A stretch of 61,633 nt of DNA from Propionibacteriaceae bacterium (GTDB taxonomy: Bacteria > Actinomycetota > Actinomycetes > Propionibacteriales > Propionibacteriaceae). Position 1 is the stretch's first letter. The number at the start of each line of letters is the position of its first letter. Below the pieces are notes generated by a model. The model ran no database searches and was not told the DNA's origin. It worked only from the letters and a program-made list of their open reading frames with translations. Positions 23,642 through 32,800 of this stretch are shown piece by piece. Location of the stretch: assembly GCA_031272505.1 (NCBI GenBank), contig JAISTQ010000053.1, forward strand, positions 1 through 61,633, read 5' to 3'. The position numbers and the translations under genes were made by a program.

Positions 23642-24991
23642 GTGAGTTCGATAGTGGGCAACATCGCGTTGATCTTTCTCTTTATCTTGATCGGCGGGGT
23701 GTTCGCGGCGGCCGAGATGGCCCTGGTGTCGTTGCGCGAGAGCCAAATCAAGCAGTTGGCGGAGCGCGGCAAGCGCGGCGCGACGGTGGCGCGGCTCTCC
23801 TCTGATCCGAACAAATTCCTGTCCGCGGTGCAGATCGGGGTGACGCTCTCGGGCTTCCTCTCCGCGGCCTTCGGCGGGGCGCTGCTGTCGTCGGAACTGG
23901 CTGGGGTGTTCATCTCCTGGGGGATGCACGCGGCGTGGGCGCAGCCGTTGGCGCTGGTGGTGATCACCATCGTCATCTCCTATTTCTCGATCGTGATCGG
24001 CGAGTTGACGTCGAAGCGGCTGGCGATGCAGAACGCCGAGTCGTATTCGCTGGTGCTCGGGCCGTTCGTGAACGGCATCGCGAAGGTGTTCTCGCCGGTG
24101 ATCTGGCTGCTGACGGTTTCCACGAATGGGCTGGTGCGGCTGCTGGGCGGCAATCCGGATCTGGGCCGCGAGGAGGTTTCCGAGGACGAGCTGCGCGCCA
24201 TGGTGGGCTCGTCGGCGGCGCTCGGTGTGGAGGAGCGGGCCATCGTGGACGAGGTGTTCTCGGCTGCGGACATCTCCTTGCGCGAGGCGATGGTGCCGCG
24301 CACCGAGGTGGATTTCCTGGCCGGTTCGCTGCCGATCCGGGAGGCGATCACGCAGGCGGCCGCGTTGACGCACTCGCGCTACCCCGTCACCGGGGAAAGC
24401 TCGGACGACATCCTCGGCTTCGTGCACATCCGCGACTTCTTGGAGCTTGACGAGGCTACTTTGGCGGCCGAGTTGCAGACCATCGTGCGGCCCGTCATCT
24501 CCTTGCCGCAGAGCATCAAGATCTTCCGCGCGCTCTCCGTGATGCGCGAGGCGCAGGCGCAGCTCGCCATCGTCGAGGACGAGTACGGCGGCACCGCCGG
24601 CATCGTCACCTTGGAAGACTTGGTCGAAGAGCTGGTCGGCGACATCACCGACGAGTTCGACGTCGAAGAAGAGGACGCCACCGAGGTGGGGGAGCGCGTG
24701 ATCGATCTCGACGGCCTGACGACCCTGGAAGAGTTCGAGGAGCGCTTCGGCTTCGAAATCCCCCAAGGCCCCTACGACACCGTGGCCGGCTACCTGATGG
24801 CCCAACTCGGCGAACTCCCGCGCGTCGGCGACGCCATCGACATCACCCTCACCAACGAATCCGAACAAACCGCCACCTTCGAACTCCGCGTCACCGAAGT
24901 CGACGGCCGCCGCGCCGCCCGCCTCCGCTGCACCAAAACCTCCCCCGCCCCCTCATCCGACCCTCCGTCCGAAGAAAAAGCCTCCGCGTAG
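23642..24991 (+). CDS. CNNM/CBS transporter-associated membrane protein (CorC/HlyC family)
   Basis: A 449-residue protein often annotated as hemolysin. Residues 1-180 form a CNNM transmembrane domain with about four helices (FAAAEMALVSLRES early). Residues 205-325 are a CBS pair (REAMVPRTEVDFL, GFVHIRDFLE, EDEYGGTAGIVTLEDL), and about 345-430 form the CorC_HlyC domain (FEIPQGPYDTVAGYLM). The family is linked to magnesium or cobalt efflux or tolerance. The GTG start is 6 nt after TAGACT. A cluster of repeat heads begins about 7 nt after the stop. Confidence 0.88.
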   Translation: MSSIVGNIALIFLFILIGGVFAAAEMALVSLRESQIKQLAERGKRGATVARLSSDPNKFLSAVQIGVTLSGFLSAAFGGALLSSELAGVFISWGMHAAWAQPLALVVITIVISYFSIVIGELTSKRLAMQNAESYSLVLGPFVNGIAKVFSPVIWLLTVSTNGLVRLLGGNPDLGREEVSEDELRAMVGSSAALGVEERAIVDEVFSAADISLREAMVPRTEVDFLAGSLPIREAITQAAALTHSRYPVTGESSDDILGFVHIRDFLELDEATLAAELQTIVRPVISLPQSIKIFRALSVMREAQAQLAIVEDEYGGTAGIVTLEDLVEELVGDITDEFDVEEEDATEVGERVIDLDGLTTLEEFEERFGFEIPQGPYDTVAGYLMAQLGELPRVGDAIDITLTNESEQTATFELRVTEVDGRRAARLRCTKTSPAPSSDPPSEEKASA

Positions 24992-24997
24992 CCTCCG

Positions 24998-25243
24998 GCC
25001 GTCATCCTCGCCCGAAGGCCGACAGTGAGGGAGGTTGAAACCCAACCCCCGTCATCCTCGGGCGAAGTACGCAAACAGAGTCTCACCGTAGCCCCCTGCC
25101 GTCATCCTCGACCGAAGGCCGGCGGTGAGGGAGAGCGAGACCCACCCCCCCGTCATCCTCGGGCGAAGCCCGGGGATCCAGTGAGCGACATGCCGAAGGC
25201 ATTTGGAGCGAACAGGGGGTGTCCGAGCGAAGCGAGGGCGTTC
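24998..25243. repeat. Tandem heads of the hairpin repeat plus one full copy
   Basis: Four GTCATCCTCG heads lie in tandem near 25000, 25051, 25100 and 25151; only the last continues into a full element with stems CGGGCGAAGCCCGG and ATGCCGAAGGCAT and the tail GTGTCCGAGCGAAGCGAGG. Confidence 0.75.
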
Positions 25244-25257
25244 CGAAGAGCCCACGC

Positions 25258-25347
25258 CCGCCTTAGGCCAGGCCGCCGTTCCAGAAAGCCCCGGCTCTGA
25301 CCGTCCACACTTTGCCCAAAATCGCCCAAAAACACGAAAGTGTGGAC
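25258..25347. repeat. GTCCACACTTT inverted-repeat element, copy 1
   Basis: Arms GTCCACACTTT (25303-25313) and AAAGTGTGGAC (25337-25347) flank an AT-rich centre. About 40 nt to the left (25260-25302) also match, in reverse complement, the sequence right of copy 3. It lies 3 nt past the 3' end of the DUF559-like gene. Confidence 0.75.
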
Positions 25348-25349
25348 GT

Positions 25350-25826
25350 CTATCGCACACTTGTGCCAGTCAGGATGCCGCCACGACGGAAGCTGAGCAT
25401 CGTTCCCACGCTGGTGATGATGCCTTGGGGGTTTTGGTGTATGTCTTGCGACGTGAAGCTCATGTGCATGAAGCCACGTTCTTGGATGATGCGACGTCTT
25501 CGGACGTCGCGCTCCAACTGACGCCGGTCTTGCACATGTACGGCTCCGTCGTATTCGATGATGAGGAGTTCGGCATCGTAAACCAAATCACCATAGAACT
25601 GGGCTCTGTCGAAGTCTTCGAGGCGGCTTGGCAACTCCACGCCCAGTAATTGCAGCGCGGTCGACCCGAACGGTACCACCGGCCCGCGGTAGCGCAGCCG
25701 CGACATCGCCGCTGACACGCGGGACGTATATGCCTCGAGCCGCTCCTGCCTTGCTCCAGGTTGAAAATCCAGTTCCATGCTTTCAAGGGTGCCAACCCAA
25801 CTGCGCACATCCAACCCAGTTTTCAC
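25350..25826 (-). CDS. Shortened DUF559/PD-(D/E)XK-like protein
   Basis: A 158-residue protein whose C-terminal half matches actinobacterial DUF559 nuclease-like proteins: DAELLIIEYDGAVH, then RDVRRRRIIQERGF. The N-terminal half contains VVPFGSTALQLLGVELPSRL, a block that in longer relatives precedes the nuclease domain by more than 100 residues. Here the two are almost adjacent, so an internal in-frame deletion is likely. The start is uncertain: GTG 25826 lies just after a DnaA-box-like sequence, and a downstream ATG at MELDF is possible. Function unknown; it may be a remnant. Confidence 0.55.
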   Translation of the reverse strand: MKTGLDVRSWVGTLESMELDFQPGARQERLEAYTSRVSAAMSRLRYRGPVVPFGSTALQLLGVELPSRLEDFDRAQFYGDLVYDAELLIIEYDGAVHVQDRRQLERDVRRRRIIQERGFMHMSFTSQDIHQNPQGIITSVGTMLSFRRGGILTGTSVR

Positions 25827-25829
25827 ATC

Positions 25830-25865
25830 TGTGGATAACTCGCGGATTTCGTCAAGTTTTCCACA
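25830..25865. promoter_or_regulatory. Head-to-head DnaA-box-like pair
   Basis: TTATCCACA on the minus strand (25838-25830) and TTTTCCACA on the plus strand (25857-25865) are separated by 18 nt. They lie between the ends of nadE and the start of the DUF559-like gene. Only two boxes are seen, so this is not an origin. Confidence 0.3.
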
Positions 25866-25868
25866 GAT

Positions 25869-27827
25869 TCACCTGCCGGATTCAGGGTCCTGAGACTCCA
25901 GTCCCGCGAGCCAGAGGGCGGCGGAGGTGTCGGAGGGCATTCGCCAGTCGCCGCGCGGGGAGAGGGCGCCGCCGCGGACGACTTTGGGGCCGTTGGGCAT
26001 GGCGGAGCGTTTGAACTGGGAGAAGCCGAAGAAGCGCTGGATAAAGACGCGGAGCCACTTGTCGATCTCGGCGGGGGTGTAGACCCCGGCCCAGGCGTGG
26101 CAGGCCCGGTAGCGGATTTGCGCGGGGGTGAGGCCGTAGCGCAGCGTGTAGAACAGGTTGAAATCCTGCAGTTCGTAGGGGCCGATGGCGGCCTGGGTGG
26201 ATTGCGGCTGCTCGCCCGCGGCGACGGGCACCAACTCGGGGGTGATCTCGGTGTCCAGGATGGCCTGCAGCGTGTGGCCCACCGCGTCGTCAAACTGCCG
26301 CGAGCTGATCACCCAGGCGATCAGGTGTTGGATGAGCGTCTTGGGTACCCCGGAGTTGATGTTGTAGTGCGCCATCTGGTCGCCCACCCCGTAGGTACAC
26401 CAGCCGAGCGCCAACTCGGACAGATCGCCGGTGCCCAGCACGATCCCGCCGCGCTGGTTCGCGATCCGGAAGAGGTAGTCGGTGCGCAGGCCGGCCTGCA
26501 CGTTCTCAAAGGTGACGTCATAGTCGTCCAGCGGATGCCCCAGGTCGTTGAGCATCTGGGTGGCGGCCGGACGGATGTCCAACTCGTCGAACGTCACCCC
26601 CAAAGCGGTGGCCAACGCGGTGGCGTTCGCCTTCGTCTCCGCGGAAGTGGCGAAGCCGGGCATGGTGAAGGCGAGCACGTCGGTGCGCGGGCGCCCAGCC
26701 AAATCCATCGCCTTCGCCGCCACGATCAAGGCGTGTGACGAATCCAGCCCCCCGGACACCCCGATCACGACTTTCGGCTGGCCTATTGCGCGCAGCCTTT
26801 GCAGCAGCGCGGAAACCTGGATGTGGTACGCCTCGTAGCAATCCTGATCCAGCCGCGCCGGATCATCCGGTACGAAAGGGCGACGCGCCACCTCCCGGGA
26901 CAGCTCCACATCAGGGCTGACGAGGGGTACCGTGCGCACCGCGTACTCCCCGGCCTGCCGGTTGTCGTCAAACGTGCCTTGCCGCAGCCGGTTCTGCGTG
27001 ATGATCGCCATATCAATGTCGGCGTAGGTGGTGACGTTCCCAGCCGCGAACCGCTCGCCCTCGGCGAGCAACTCGCCACACTCGTAGATGAACGTCTGCC
27101 CGTCCCAGGCCAGATCGGTGGACGATTCCCCCGCGCCCGCCGCCGCGTACACATAGGCGCTGAGCCCGGTGGCCGACGCCGCCTGCGCCAGCAGCTTGCG
27201 TTCGCGCGCCTTGCCCACCGTGATCGGCGAGCCGGACAGGTTGGCGATGACGTTCGCGCCCGCCAACACCGCCAGCGCCCCTGGCGAGACCGGCACCCAC
27301 AGGTCCTCGCAGATTTCCACGCCGAGGGTGAACAGCCCGTCCGCGGCGAATAGCTGCGCGGTGCTGACGCGCACCTGCTGCCCGCCGATGGCAACCGTCT
27401 CGTCCACATCTACGCCGGAGGCGAACTGCCGGTGCTCATAAAACTCGCGGTAGTTCGGCAGATACGATTTCGGCACCGCCCCCAGGATCTCCCCCTTGCA
27501 GATCGCAATCGCGCAGTTGTAGAGCCGGTTGCGCGCGTGCAGCGGAGCCCCGACGATGAGCATCGCCTCCACGTCTTGGGTGGCTGCCGCGAGCCCGGCG
27601 ACCGCCTCCAAAGTGGCGTCAATCAAAGCCTGCTGCATGAACAGGTCGTCCAGCGAATACCCGGTGAGGCAGAGTTCCGGAAACACGGCCAACACCGCCC
27701 CGGCCCCCGCCGCCTCGCGGAACTGCTGGGCAATCGCCGCCGCATTCTCGCCCGGCTGCGCCAGCGCCACCGGAAACGAACACGCCGCCGCCCGGATGTA
27801 CCCCTGGCCATAGCTGCTCTCACTCAC
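25869..27827 (-). CDS. nadE: Glutamine-dependent NAD+ synthetase
   Basis: A 652-residue bifunctional enzyme forming NAD from deamido-NAD, ATP and glutamine. The N-terminal nitrilase-type glutaminase has its triad: Glu51 (FPELC), Lys120 (VPKSYLPNY) and Cys173 (EICEDLW). The C-terminal synthetase has the ATP pyrophosphatase loop SGGLDSS at 358-364 and a typical GDLSELALGWCTYG block. Length is that of the long actinobacterial type. GTG 27827 follows TAGAAT by 6 nt, so the mRNA looks leaderless. Confidence 0.95.
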   Translation of the reverse strand: MSESSYGQGYIRAAACSFPVALAQPGENAAAIAQQFREAAGAGAVLAVFPELCLTGYSLDDLFMQQALIDATLEAVAGLAAATQDVEAMLIVGAPLHARNRLYNCAIAICKGEILGAVPKSYLPNYREFYEHRQFASGVDVDETVAIGGQQVRVSTAQLFAADGLFTLGVEICEDLWVPVSPGALAVLAGANVIANLSGSPITVGKARERKLLAQAASATGLSAYVYAAAGAGESSTDLAWDGQTFIYECGELLAEGERFAAGNVTTYADIDMAIITQNRLRQGTFDDNRQAGEYAVRTVPLVSPDVELSREVARRPFVPDDPARLDQDCYEAYHIQVSALLQRLRAIGQPKVVIGVSGGLDSSHALIVAAKAMDLAGRPRTDVLAFTMPGFATSAETKANATALATALGVTFDELDIRPAATQMLNDLGHPLDDYDVTFENVQAGLRTDYLFRIANQRGGIVLGTGDLSELALGWCTYGVGDQMAHYNINSGVPKTLIQHLIAWVISSRQFDDAVGHTLQAILDTEITPELVPVAAGEQPQSTQAAIGPYELQDFNLFYTLRYGLTPAQIRYRACHAWAGVYTPAEIDKWLRVFIQRFFGFSQFKRSAMPNGPKVVRGGALSPRGDWRMPSDTSAALWLAGLESQDPESGR

Positions 27828-27833
27828 AGCGCC

Positions 27834-27863
27834 ATTCTATTTAATGGCCAGCCGCTCCGTCAG
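27834..27863 (-). promoter_or_regulatory. Promoter of nadE
   Basis: TAGAAT (27839-27834) ends 6 nt before the GTG. CTGACG (27863-27858), 18 nt further up, is a fair -35. Confidence 0.5.
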
Positions 27864-27922
27864 CAAACGTGCCACGGACGAAAGAGTGGCAACTGATCGA
27901 TTCCTCGGGTCTTCTCCAAAGG

Positions 27923-27966
27923 GTCCACACTTTCGTGTTTTTGGGCGTTTTTTAGAAAGTGTGGAC
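27923..27966. repeat. GTCCACACTTT inverted-repeat element, copy 2
   Basis: Arms GTCCACACTTT and AAAGTGTGGAC with a T-rich centre; the centre (CGTGTTTTTGGGCG) is the reverse complement of that in copy 1. Confidence 0.75.
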
Positions 27967-28028
27967 GGTCTTGGCTTCGGATGGCGGACTCCCTGAGCGT
28001 AAGCCGCCTCCGCCCAGACTCATCAACG

Positions 28029-28125
28029 GTCCACACTTTTCAAAAACGGGCGATTTTGGGCAAAGTGTGGACGGTCAGAGCTGGACTTTCTGGAACGGCG
28101 GCCTGGCCTGGGGTCGGGCTGGGCG
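28029..28125. repeat. GTCCACACTTT inverted-repeat element, copy 3 with flank
   Basis: The arms lie at 28029-28072. The next ~50 nt (GGTCAGAGCTGGACTTTCTG and onward) match the left flank of copy 1 in reverse complement. Copies 1 and 3 thus form a long inverted pair around the DUF559-like gene and nadE. Confidence 0.75.
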
Positions 28126-28162
28126 ACGGTTTACGCGCGTCGGCTTGCGCCCTCCGCGCGAC

Positions 28163-28196
28163 AAAAGACCCTCGGGCAAGCCCTAGAGGGTCTTTT
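28163..28196. terminator. Rho-independent terminator, bidirectional
   Basis: AAAAGACCCTC and GAGGGTCTTTT form an 11-bp stem with T runs on both strands. No coding gene ends here, which hints that the adjacent 210-bp repeat element is itself transcribed. Confidence 0.7.
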
Positions 28197-28204
28197 CCCG
28201 GTAG

Positions 28205-28412
28205 TGGTCAGGCTGGTCGTTCCGCGAGTTGCGTGGCTGGGTTGGCCGGTCGGGCGCGGCTTCGGCTTCGGGTGCCAGTCGGTGGCTGAGTCCCACAACC
28301 CCGTCATTGATGATCTTCATTAACAAAGCGTAAACGCAACCACGGGCACAGAGGGTTGTGGGAGGAGAGTCGACAGGCGGGCGGGCGGTGGCCGCCCGCG
28401 AAGGCGAGGGGT
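28205..28412. repeat. 210-bp element, copy A (possible ncRNA)
   Basis: About three quarters identical, by eye, to 52545-52753. The best-conserved part includes TGAGTCCCACAACCCCGT and AGGGTTGTGGGAGG, which can pair over about 11 bp (28291-28301 with 28353-28363). A GC-rich hairpin GGCGGGCGG/CCGCCCGC lies near the right end. No open frame is shared by the two copies. Confidence 0.6.
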
Positions 28413-28427
28413 GAACGGGGAGGGTGA

Positions 28428-28486
28428 AAGAATGAGCGGTTTCGGAGGTAAAAGTCGCTGAACCAGCGTCGGAACCGCTCATTCTT
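28428..28486. repeat. Long hairpin upstream of the hydrolase gene
   Basis: AAGAATGAGCGGTT (28428-28441) and its exact complement (28473-28486) form a 14-bp stem enclosing a smaller CGCTG/CAGCG hairpin. There is no T run, so it is not a standard terminator. It lies about 100 nt before the hydrolase start and could act in the 5' UTR or bind a protein. Confidence 0.55.
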
Positions 28487-28583
28487 CAGTGGTCGGCGCG
28501 GGGCGTGGGGGTGTGCGGGATGATTTGGAAGGTTCGCGAATGTTTTCGTGGTTGTAACTGGTGTGCAATGGCGGGAGGGTTGA

Positions 28584-29312
28584 ATGGGTAGCGTGCGGTA
28601 CCAGATTGAAGTGGCGGCAACGTTGGAGATTGCCACGCCAGTGGGTATCGGACGCCTGCATGTGGCTCCGGCCCGGAATCCGAAGGCCGTCTTGGCTTTG
28701 GGGCACGGGGCGCGGGCCGGCATCGACGCGCCAGATTTGGTGACGTTGGCGGAGCAACTACCGCCCTCTGGGGTGACGGTGGTGCGCTTCGAGCAGCCGT
28801 GGCTGGCGGCGGGTAGGGACGCTGCTGGTCCGGCGCGGGATTTGGATTCCGCCTGGCGGGCGGCGCTGGCGGAGTTGCCGGTGCTCTGGCCGGGGGTACC
28901 GGTTTTCGCTGGGGGGCGCTCGCTGGGGGCCCGCGTCGCTTGCCGTTGTTTTGATGGGGGGCAACGCGGGCTGGTGCTCACCTCGTTCCCGATCCTGGAT
29001 CGGCACCACCCAGCGGACAACAGCCGGATCGTGGAGCTGGCGAAGGTCGCCTCGGACGCGTACCTGTTCCAGATCGCCGACGATCCGTACGGCCCGGCCG
29101 CCCGCATCCGCGCGGAGCTGGCCGAGCACGGGGCGCAGCTCGCGCAGTTCGTGGTCGCGCCCGGCAACCGGCACCACATCGACACCAAGGCCGCCCAGGG
29201 GAGGGTCTCGCGCCACGTCGCGAAGCTGGTCTCCTCCGTCCGCTCCTTCATCGACGACCGCGCCTACGCCCACCCCTCCCTCGGAGAACGGGTCTTAGTG
29301 GCCTACCAATAG
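28584..29312 (+). CDS. Alpha/beta-hydrolase family protein
   Basis: A 242-residue small hydrolase like the bacterial relatives of TEX30/KANL3. It shows ALGHGARAGIDAPDL near residue 40 (the usual form is GHGAGG, so one Gly is replaced), the nucleophile elbow GGRSLGARVAC near 113, and a late GNRHHID segment likely to carry the catalytic His. The substrate is unknown. ATG 28584 has GGGAGG upstream. It stands alone, with a hairpin repeat starting a few bases after its stop. Confidence 0.75.
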   Translation: MGSVRYQIEVAATLEIATPVGIGRLHVAPARNPKAVLALGHGARAGIDAPDLVTLAEQLPPSGVTVVRFEQPWLAAGRDAAGPARDLDSAWRAALAELPVLWPGVPVFAGGRSLGARVACRCFDGGQRGLVLTSFPILDRHHPADNSRIVELAKVASDAYLFQIADDPYGPAARIRAELAEHGAQLAQFVVAPGNRHHIDTKAAQGRVSRHVAKLVSSVRSFIDDRAYAHPSLGERVLVAYQ

Positions 29313-29315
29313 CGG

Positions 29316-29455
29316 AATTGTCCTCGCTTCGCTCGGGCTCAGTGTGTTCGCTCCAAATGCCTTCGGCATGTCGCGAACTGGATCCCCGACCTTCGGTCGA
29401 GGATGACGTGAAAGTGTGACCTCAACCCGTCATTCTCAGCCGAAGACCGATTGTT
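29316..29455. repeat. Hairpin repeat, full copy and a truncated head
   Basis: A minus-oriented full copy (29316-29408) with stems ATGCCTTCGGCAT and CGACCTTCGGTCG, and a plus-oriented truncated head at 29427-29455. Confidence 0.75.
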
Positions 29456-29806
29456 GGGAAATCACACAGGCAGAGAGGAAAGATTTTCGGATTATTTGGG
29501 GAGGATTTTGGTATGACCATTTTGTTTTTTCGATTTCATGATGTGAGATGAGCTTTAGTGCGCGGGGATGAAAACCGCCACGTCAAAATGAAAGACTTTC
29601 GTGCGGAAGTGGACACGAATTGCCCATGCTTGCCGGGGCGGGCGGGGGTGACTAAGTTGGTAGCCAAGTAGACATTTGGCACGTCTGTCACCGCTTCATC
29701 GAGGAAGCATACCCCGGTGGCAACAGTGGCCGCAGTCGTCCGTTATGTCTATGCGAATGGTCGCACAGACGCGTCCATTTAAGCCCATCGATTAAAGGAG
29801 ACTCTT
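29456..29806. other. Upstream region of the GH3 gene
   Basis: A relatively AT-rich 350-nt stretch without a gene. It contains an inverted repeat GCCAA-N8-TTGGC near 29660-29680 that could be an operator. AAAGGAGA lies just before the GH3 ATG. No -35/-10 pair is convincing. Confidence 0.35.
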
Positions 29807-32800
29807 ATGAGCAACTCTGGTAGTCGAATTCGGCGCTCAATCCTGACGGGCCTCGTGTCCGTAGGCCTGCTCGCAGGAATGGCGCCCGGATTCACCGGCG
29901 GGGTAACCCCGGCACAAGCCGACCCCTCCGATCCCTACTGGAATACATCCCTGCCGTTCAGCGTTCGTGCGGCAGACCTAGTATCCCGCATGACCCTACA
30001 GGAGAAGCAGCAGCAGCTTCGCGCGCAGACGCAGACAAGCTCCACCACCGGCGCCACCTCCGGTGCGGCCCCCGCCATTCCGCGGCTGGGCGTGCCCGCC
30101 TATGACTGGTGGAATGAGGCGCTGCACGGCGTGGCCCGTTCTTGGCAAGGTACCATCAACAACGGCACCGCGACGGACTTCCCCACCGGCCTGGGTCTTG
30201 CCTCAACTTGGAACCGCGACCTCGTCCACGAAGCCGAAACGGCAGTGTCTGACGAAGCCCGCGCGTTCACCAACACCTACACCACCTACGGCGCCCACAA
30301 CAAGGGCCTGACGTACTGGTCCCCGACGGTCAACATGCACCGTGACCCGCGCTGGGGCCGCGCCGAAGAGACCTACGGCGAAGACCAGTACCTGACCGCG
30401 CAGATCGGCGAGCAGTTCGTGCTCGGCCTGCAGGGCGATTTCGTCACCCCGGAAGGCAAGGTGGACACCAACTCGCTGAAGTCGACTGACGGCCTGTATC
30501 TGAAGGCCATCACGACGCCGAAGCACTTCCTGGCGCAGAACTCCGAGAATAACCGCCACGCGGGCTCCGCCGGAGTCACCGAGGCCGAGCTTCGCGAGTA
30601 CTACACCTATCAGTTCCGCCACGTGATGCGTCCGGAGGTCGGCGCGAAGTCGTACATGACGGCTTACTCGCACCTCAACGTCAAGGACGGCAACAGCTAC
30701 CCGAACTACGGTGTGGCCAGCAACGACCAGCTCCCGATGAGCGCGAACTTCCCGGTCCAGTGGGACATGGTGAAGCGCACCTGGGGCTTCGAGGGTGTAG
30801 CCACCTCTGACTGCGACGCGATCCGCGACTCGTGGGATCCGCGCATGGGCGGCCGCCGCTGGGTGCCGGCTGATGTCCAGGCGCTGGGCAACACCTTCAC
30901 CTGGAACGTGGGTTCGTCTTGGACTGCCACCGCCATCCCGTCTTGGGATCAGTATTCCGGCATCGCCTACACCTTGAAGGCGGGCACGGATCTGGACTGC
31001 ATGGACAACGACTACACCTCCAACGTCACCGTGGCGAACATCGCCTCGACGGCCGTCCGCCCGACGCCGACCAGCTCGGTCACCGGCCTGGAAGTCTCGG
31101 TCGCCAACGGCTACGCCACTGAGGCCGACATCGACATCGCGCTGGTGCGGGCCTTCACGGTCCGGATGCAGACCGGCGAGTTCGACAACGGCGGCCGCGA
31201 CAACGCATACGTCGCCAGCCCGGACCGCTACAAGGCCTCCCCGCTGTACGGCGCCACCCCATGGGGCAGCTACACGCTGGACAACACCGTGGACACCGCC
31301 GCGCACCGCGCGCTGGCCAAGCAGGCCGCCGCAGAGGCCACCGTGCTGCTGAAGAACAACGGCATCCTGCCGCTGGCAGAGCCGACGGTCGGCAAGAAGT
31401 ACGTGGTCCTCGGCCACATGGCGCAGTTGGCCACCCATGGTGACTACTCGCCGGCCACCAGCTACGAGTACAACCTCTCGATGGTCCGCTCCATCATGGA
31501 GTATGTCTCGAACGCCACCGGTGAGCCGCTGGCGCTCGACGATCCCAACACCGCCAACGTTGAAGGCCCGGTGCAGTGGATTCCGGGCTTCGACATCACC
31601 GGCAAGTGGAGCTGGAAGAAGCCGAACCTCGGCCGCACCATCGCGGTCTCCGGTTTGACCGGCACCTACGCGCAGGCGATCAGCTTCATTGACGCCAACG
31701 GCGACATCATCGGCTATGTCCACCCTGAGGACATCCTGCGTTCCGACAACATGGACGGCTGGAATGGCAAGGCCCCGTGGAGCGCGTCGAACACCGTCTA
31801 CAACACGATGACGGATTCCGGCGCCTGGGACGGCCACTTCACCATTGACGTGGAGATCCCGGCGGGCACCGTCGACATCTCGGTGCAGACCACGCTCACC
31901 CAGTGGGCGAACCACGTTTACACCACCCAGCCTGGCCCGGATGGCGTGGACATGACGGCTGACGACCTCGACCGCTGCATCACCCCGGCGTTCGTCTATG
32001 GCCGCTTCGATGTCTCGCTCGGCGAGCGTTACTCCGGCACCCCGCTGGGCAAGATCAACATGGGCGAGGATCCGCTCTGCGCACCGTTCGCAGGCGAGAC
32101 CGGCACCGCGTACACCGCGCTGCTCAACGGGATCGTCACCCCGGCCAAGGGCGCCATCATGGCTCCGGCGACCGGCGCCCCGACGATCGCCTCGCTGGCG
32201 GGTACCACCGCCAAGCTGAACTTCGAGTACATCTCGGGCGACTTCGGCTTCGGCTACTTCGGTACTGACGACACGCTGCACGACACCGTCTCGCTGCAGG
32301 GCGACGACGTGCAGAAGGACTACGTGGCGGGCTTCACCCCGGCTGAAGAGCAGGCCATCCGTGACGCGGACGTGGTAATCGCCTTCGCGGAGACCACGGC
32401 CTTGCAGTCGATGTGCGCCACCAACCCGGACGATCCGGGCTCTGGCTGCGGCGCGGGTACGGCGGCGGCTTCGGACTCTTCGGAGGACGAGGATCGCTCC
32501 AGCATCGACCTGCCGCGTAACCAAGACCTGATGATCAAGCGGGCCGCCCAGTTGAACCCGAACACCATCGCTTGGATGGCCACGGTGTCCACGCAGAACG
32601 TCGAGCCGTTCATCAACGGTGTCGCCGCCGCAGTGTGGACGACGTACAACGGCCAGGCGCAGTCCCGCAACATCGCGGACGTGATCTTCGGACAGGTCAA
32701 CCCGTCCGGCCACCTGCCGTTCACCTGGTACAAGGACATCGCGCAACTGCCGTTCACCACGGATTACCAGTTGACGCCGGATGCCACGCATAACGGTCGT

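Noticed and set aside
25830-25865. Replication origin
   Set aside because: Only two DnaA-like boxes, no AT-rich unwinding region, and neither dnaA nor dnaN nearby.
24998-28200. Possible insertion sequence around nadE
   Set aside because: Inverted repeats exist, but no transposase frame is present between or beside them.
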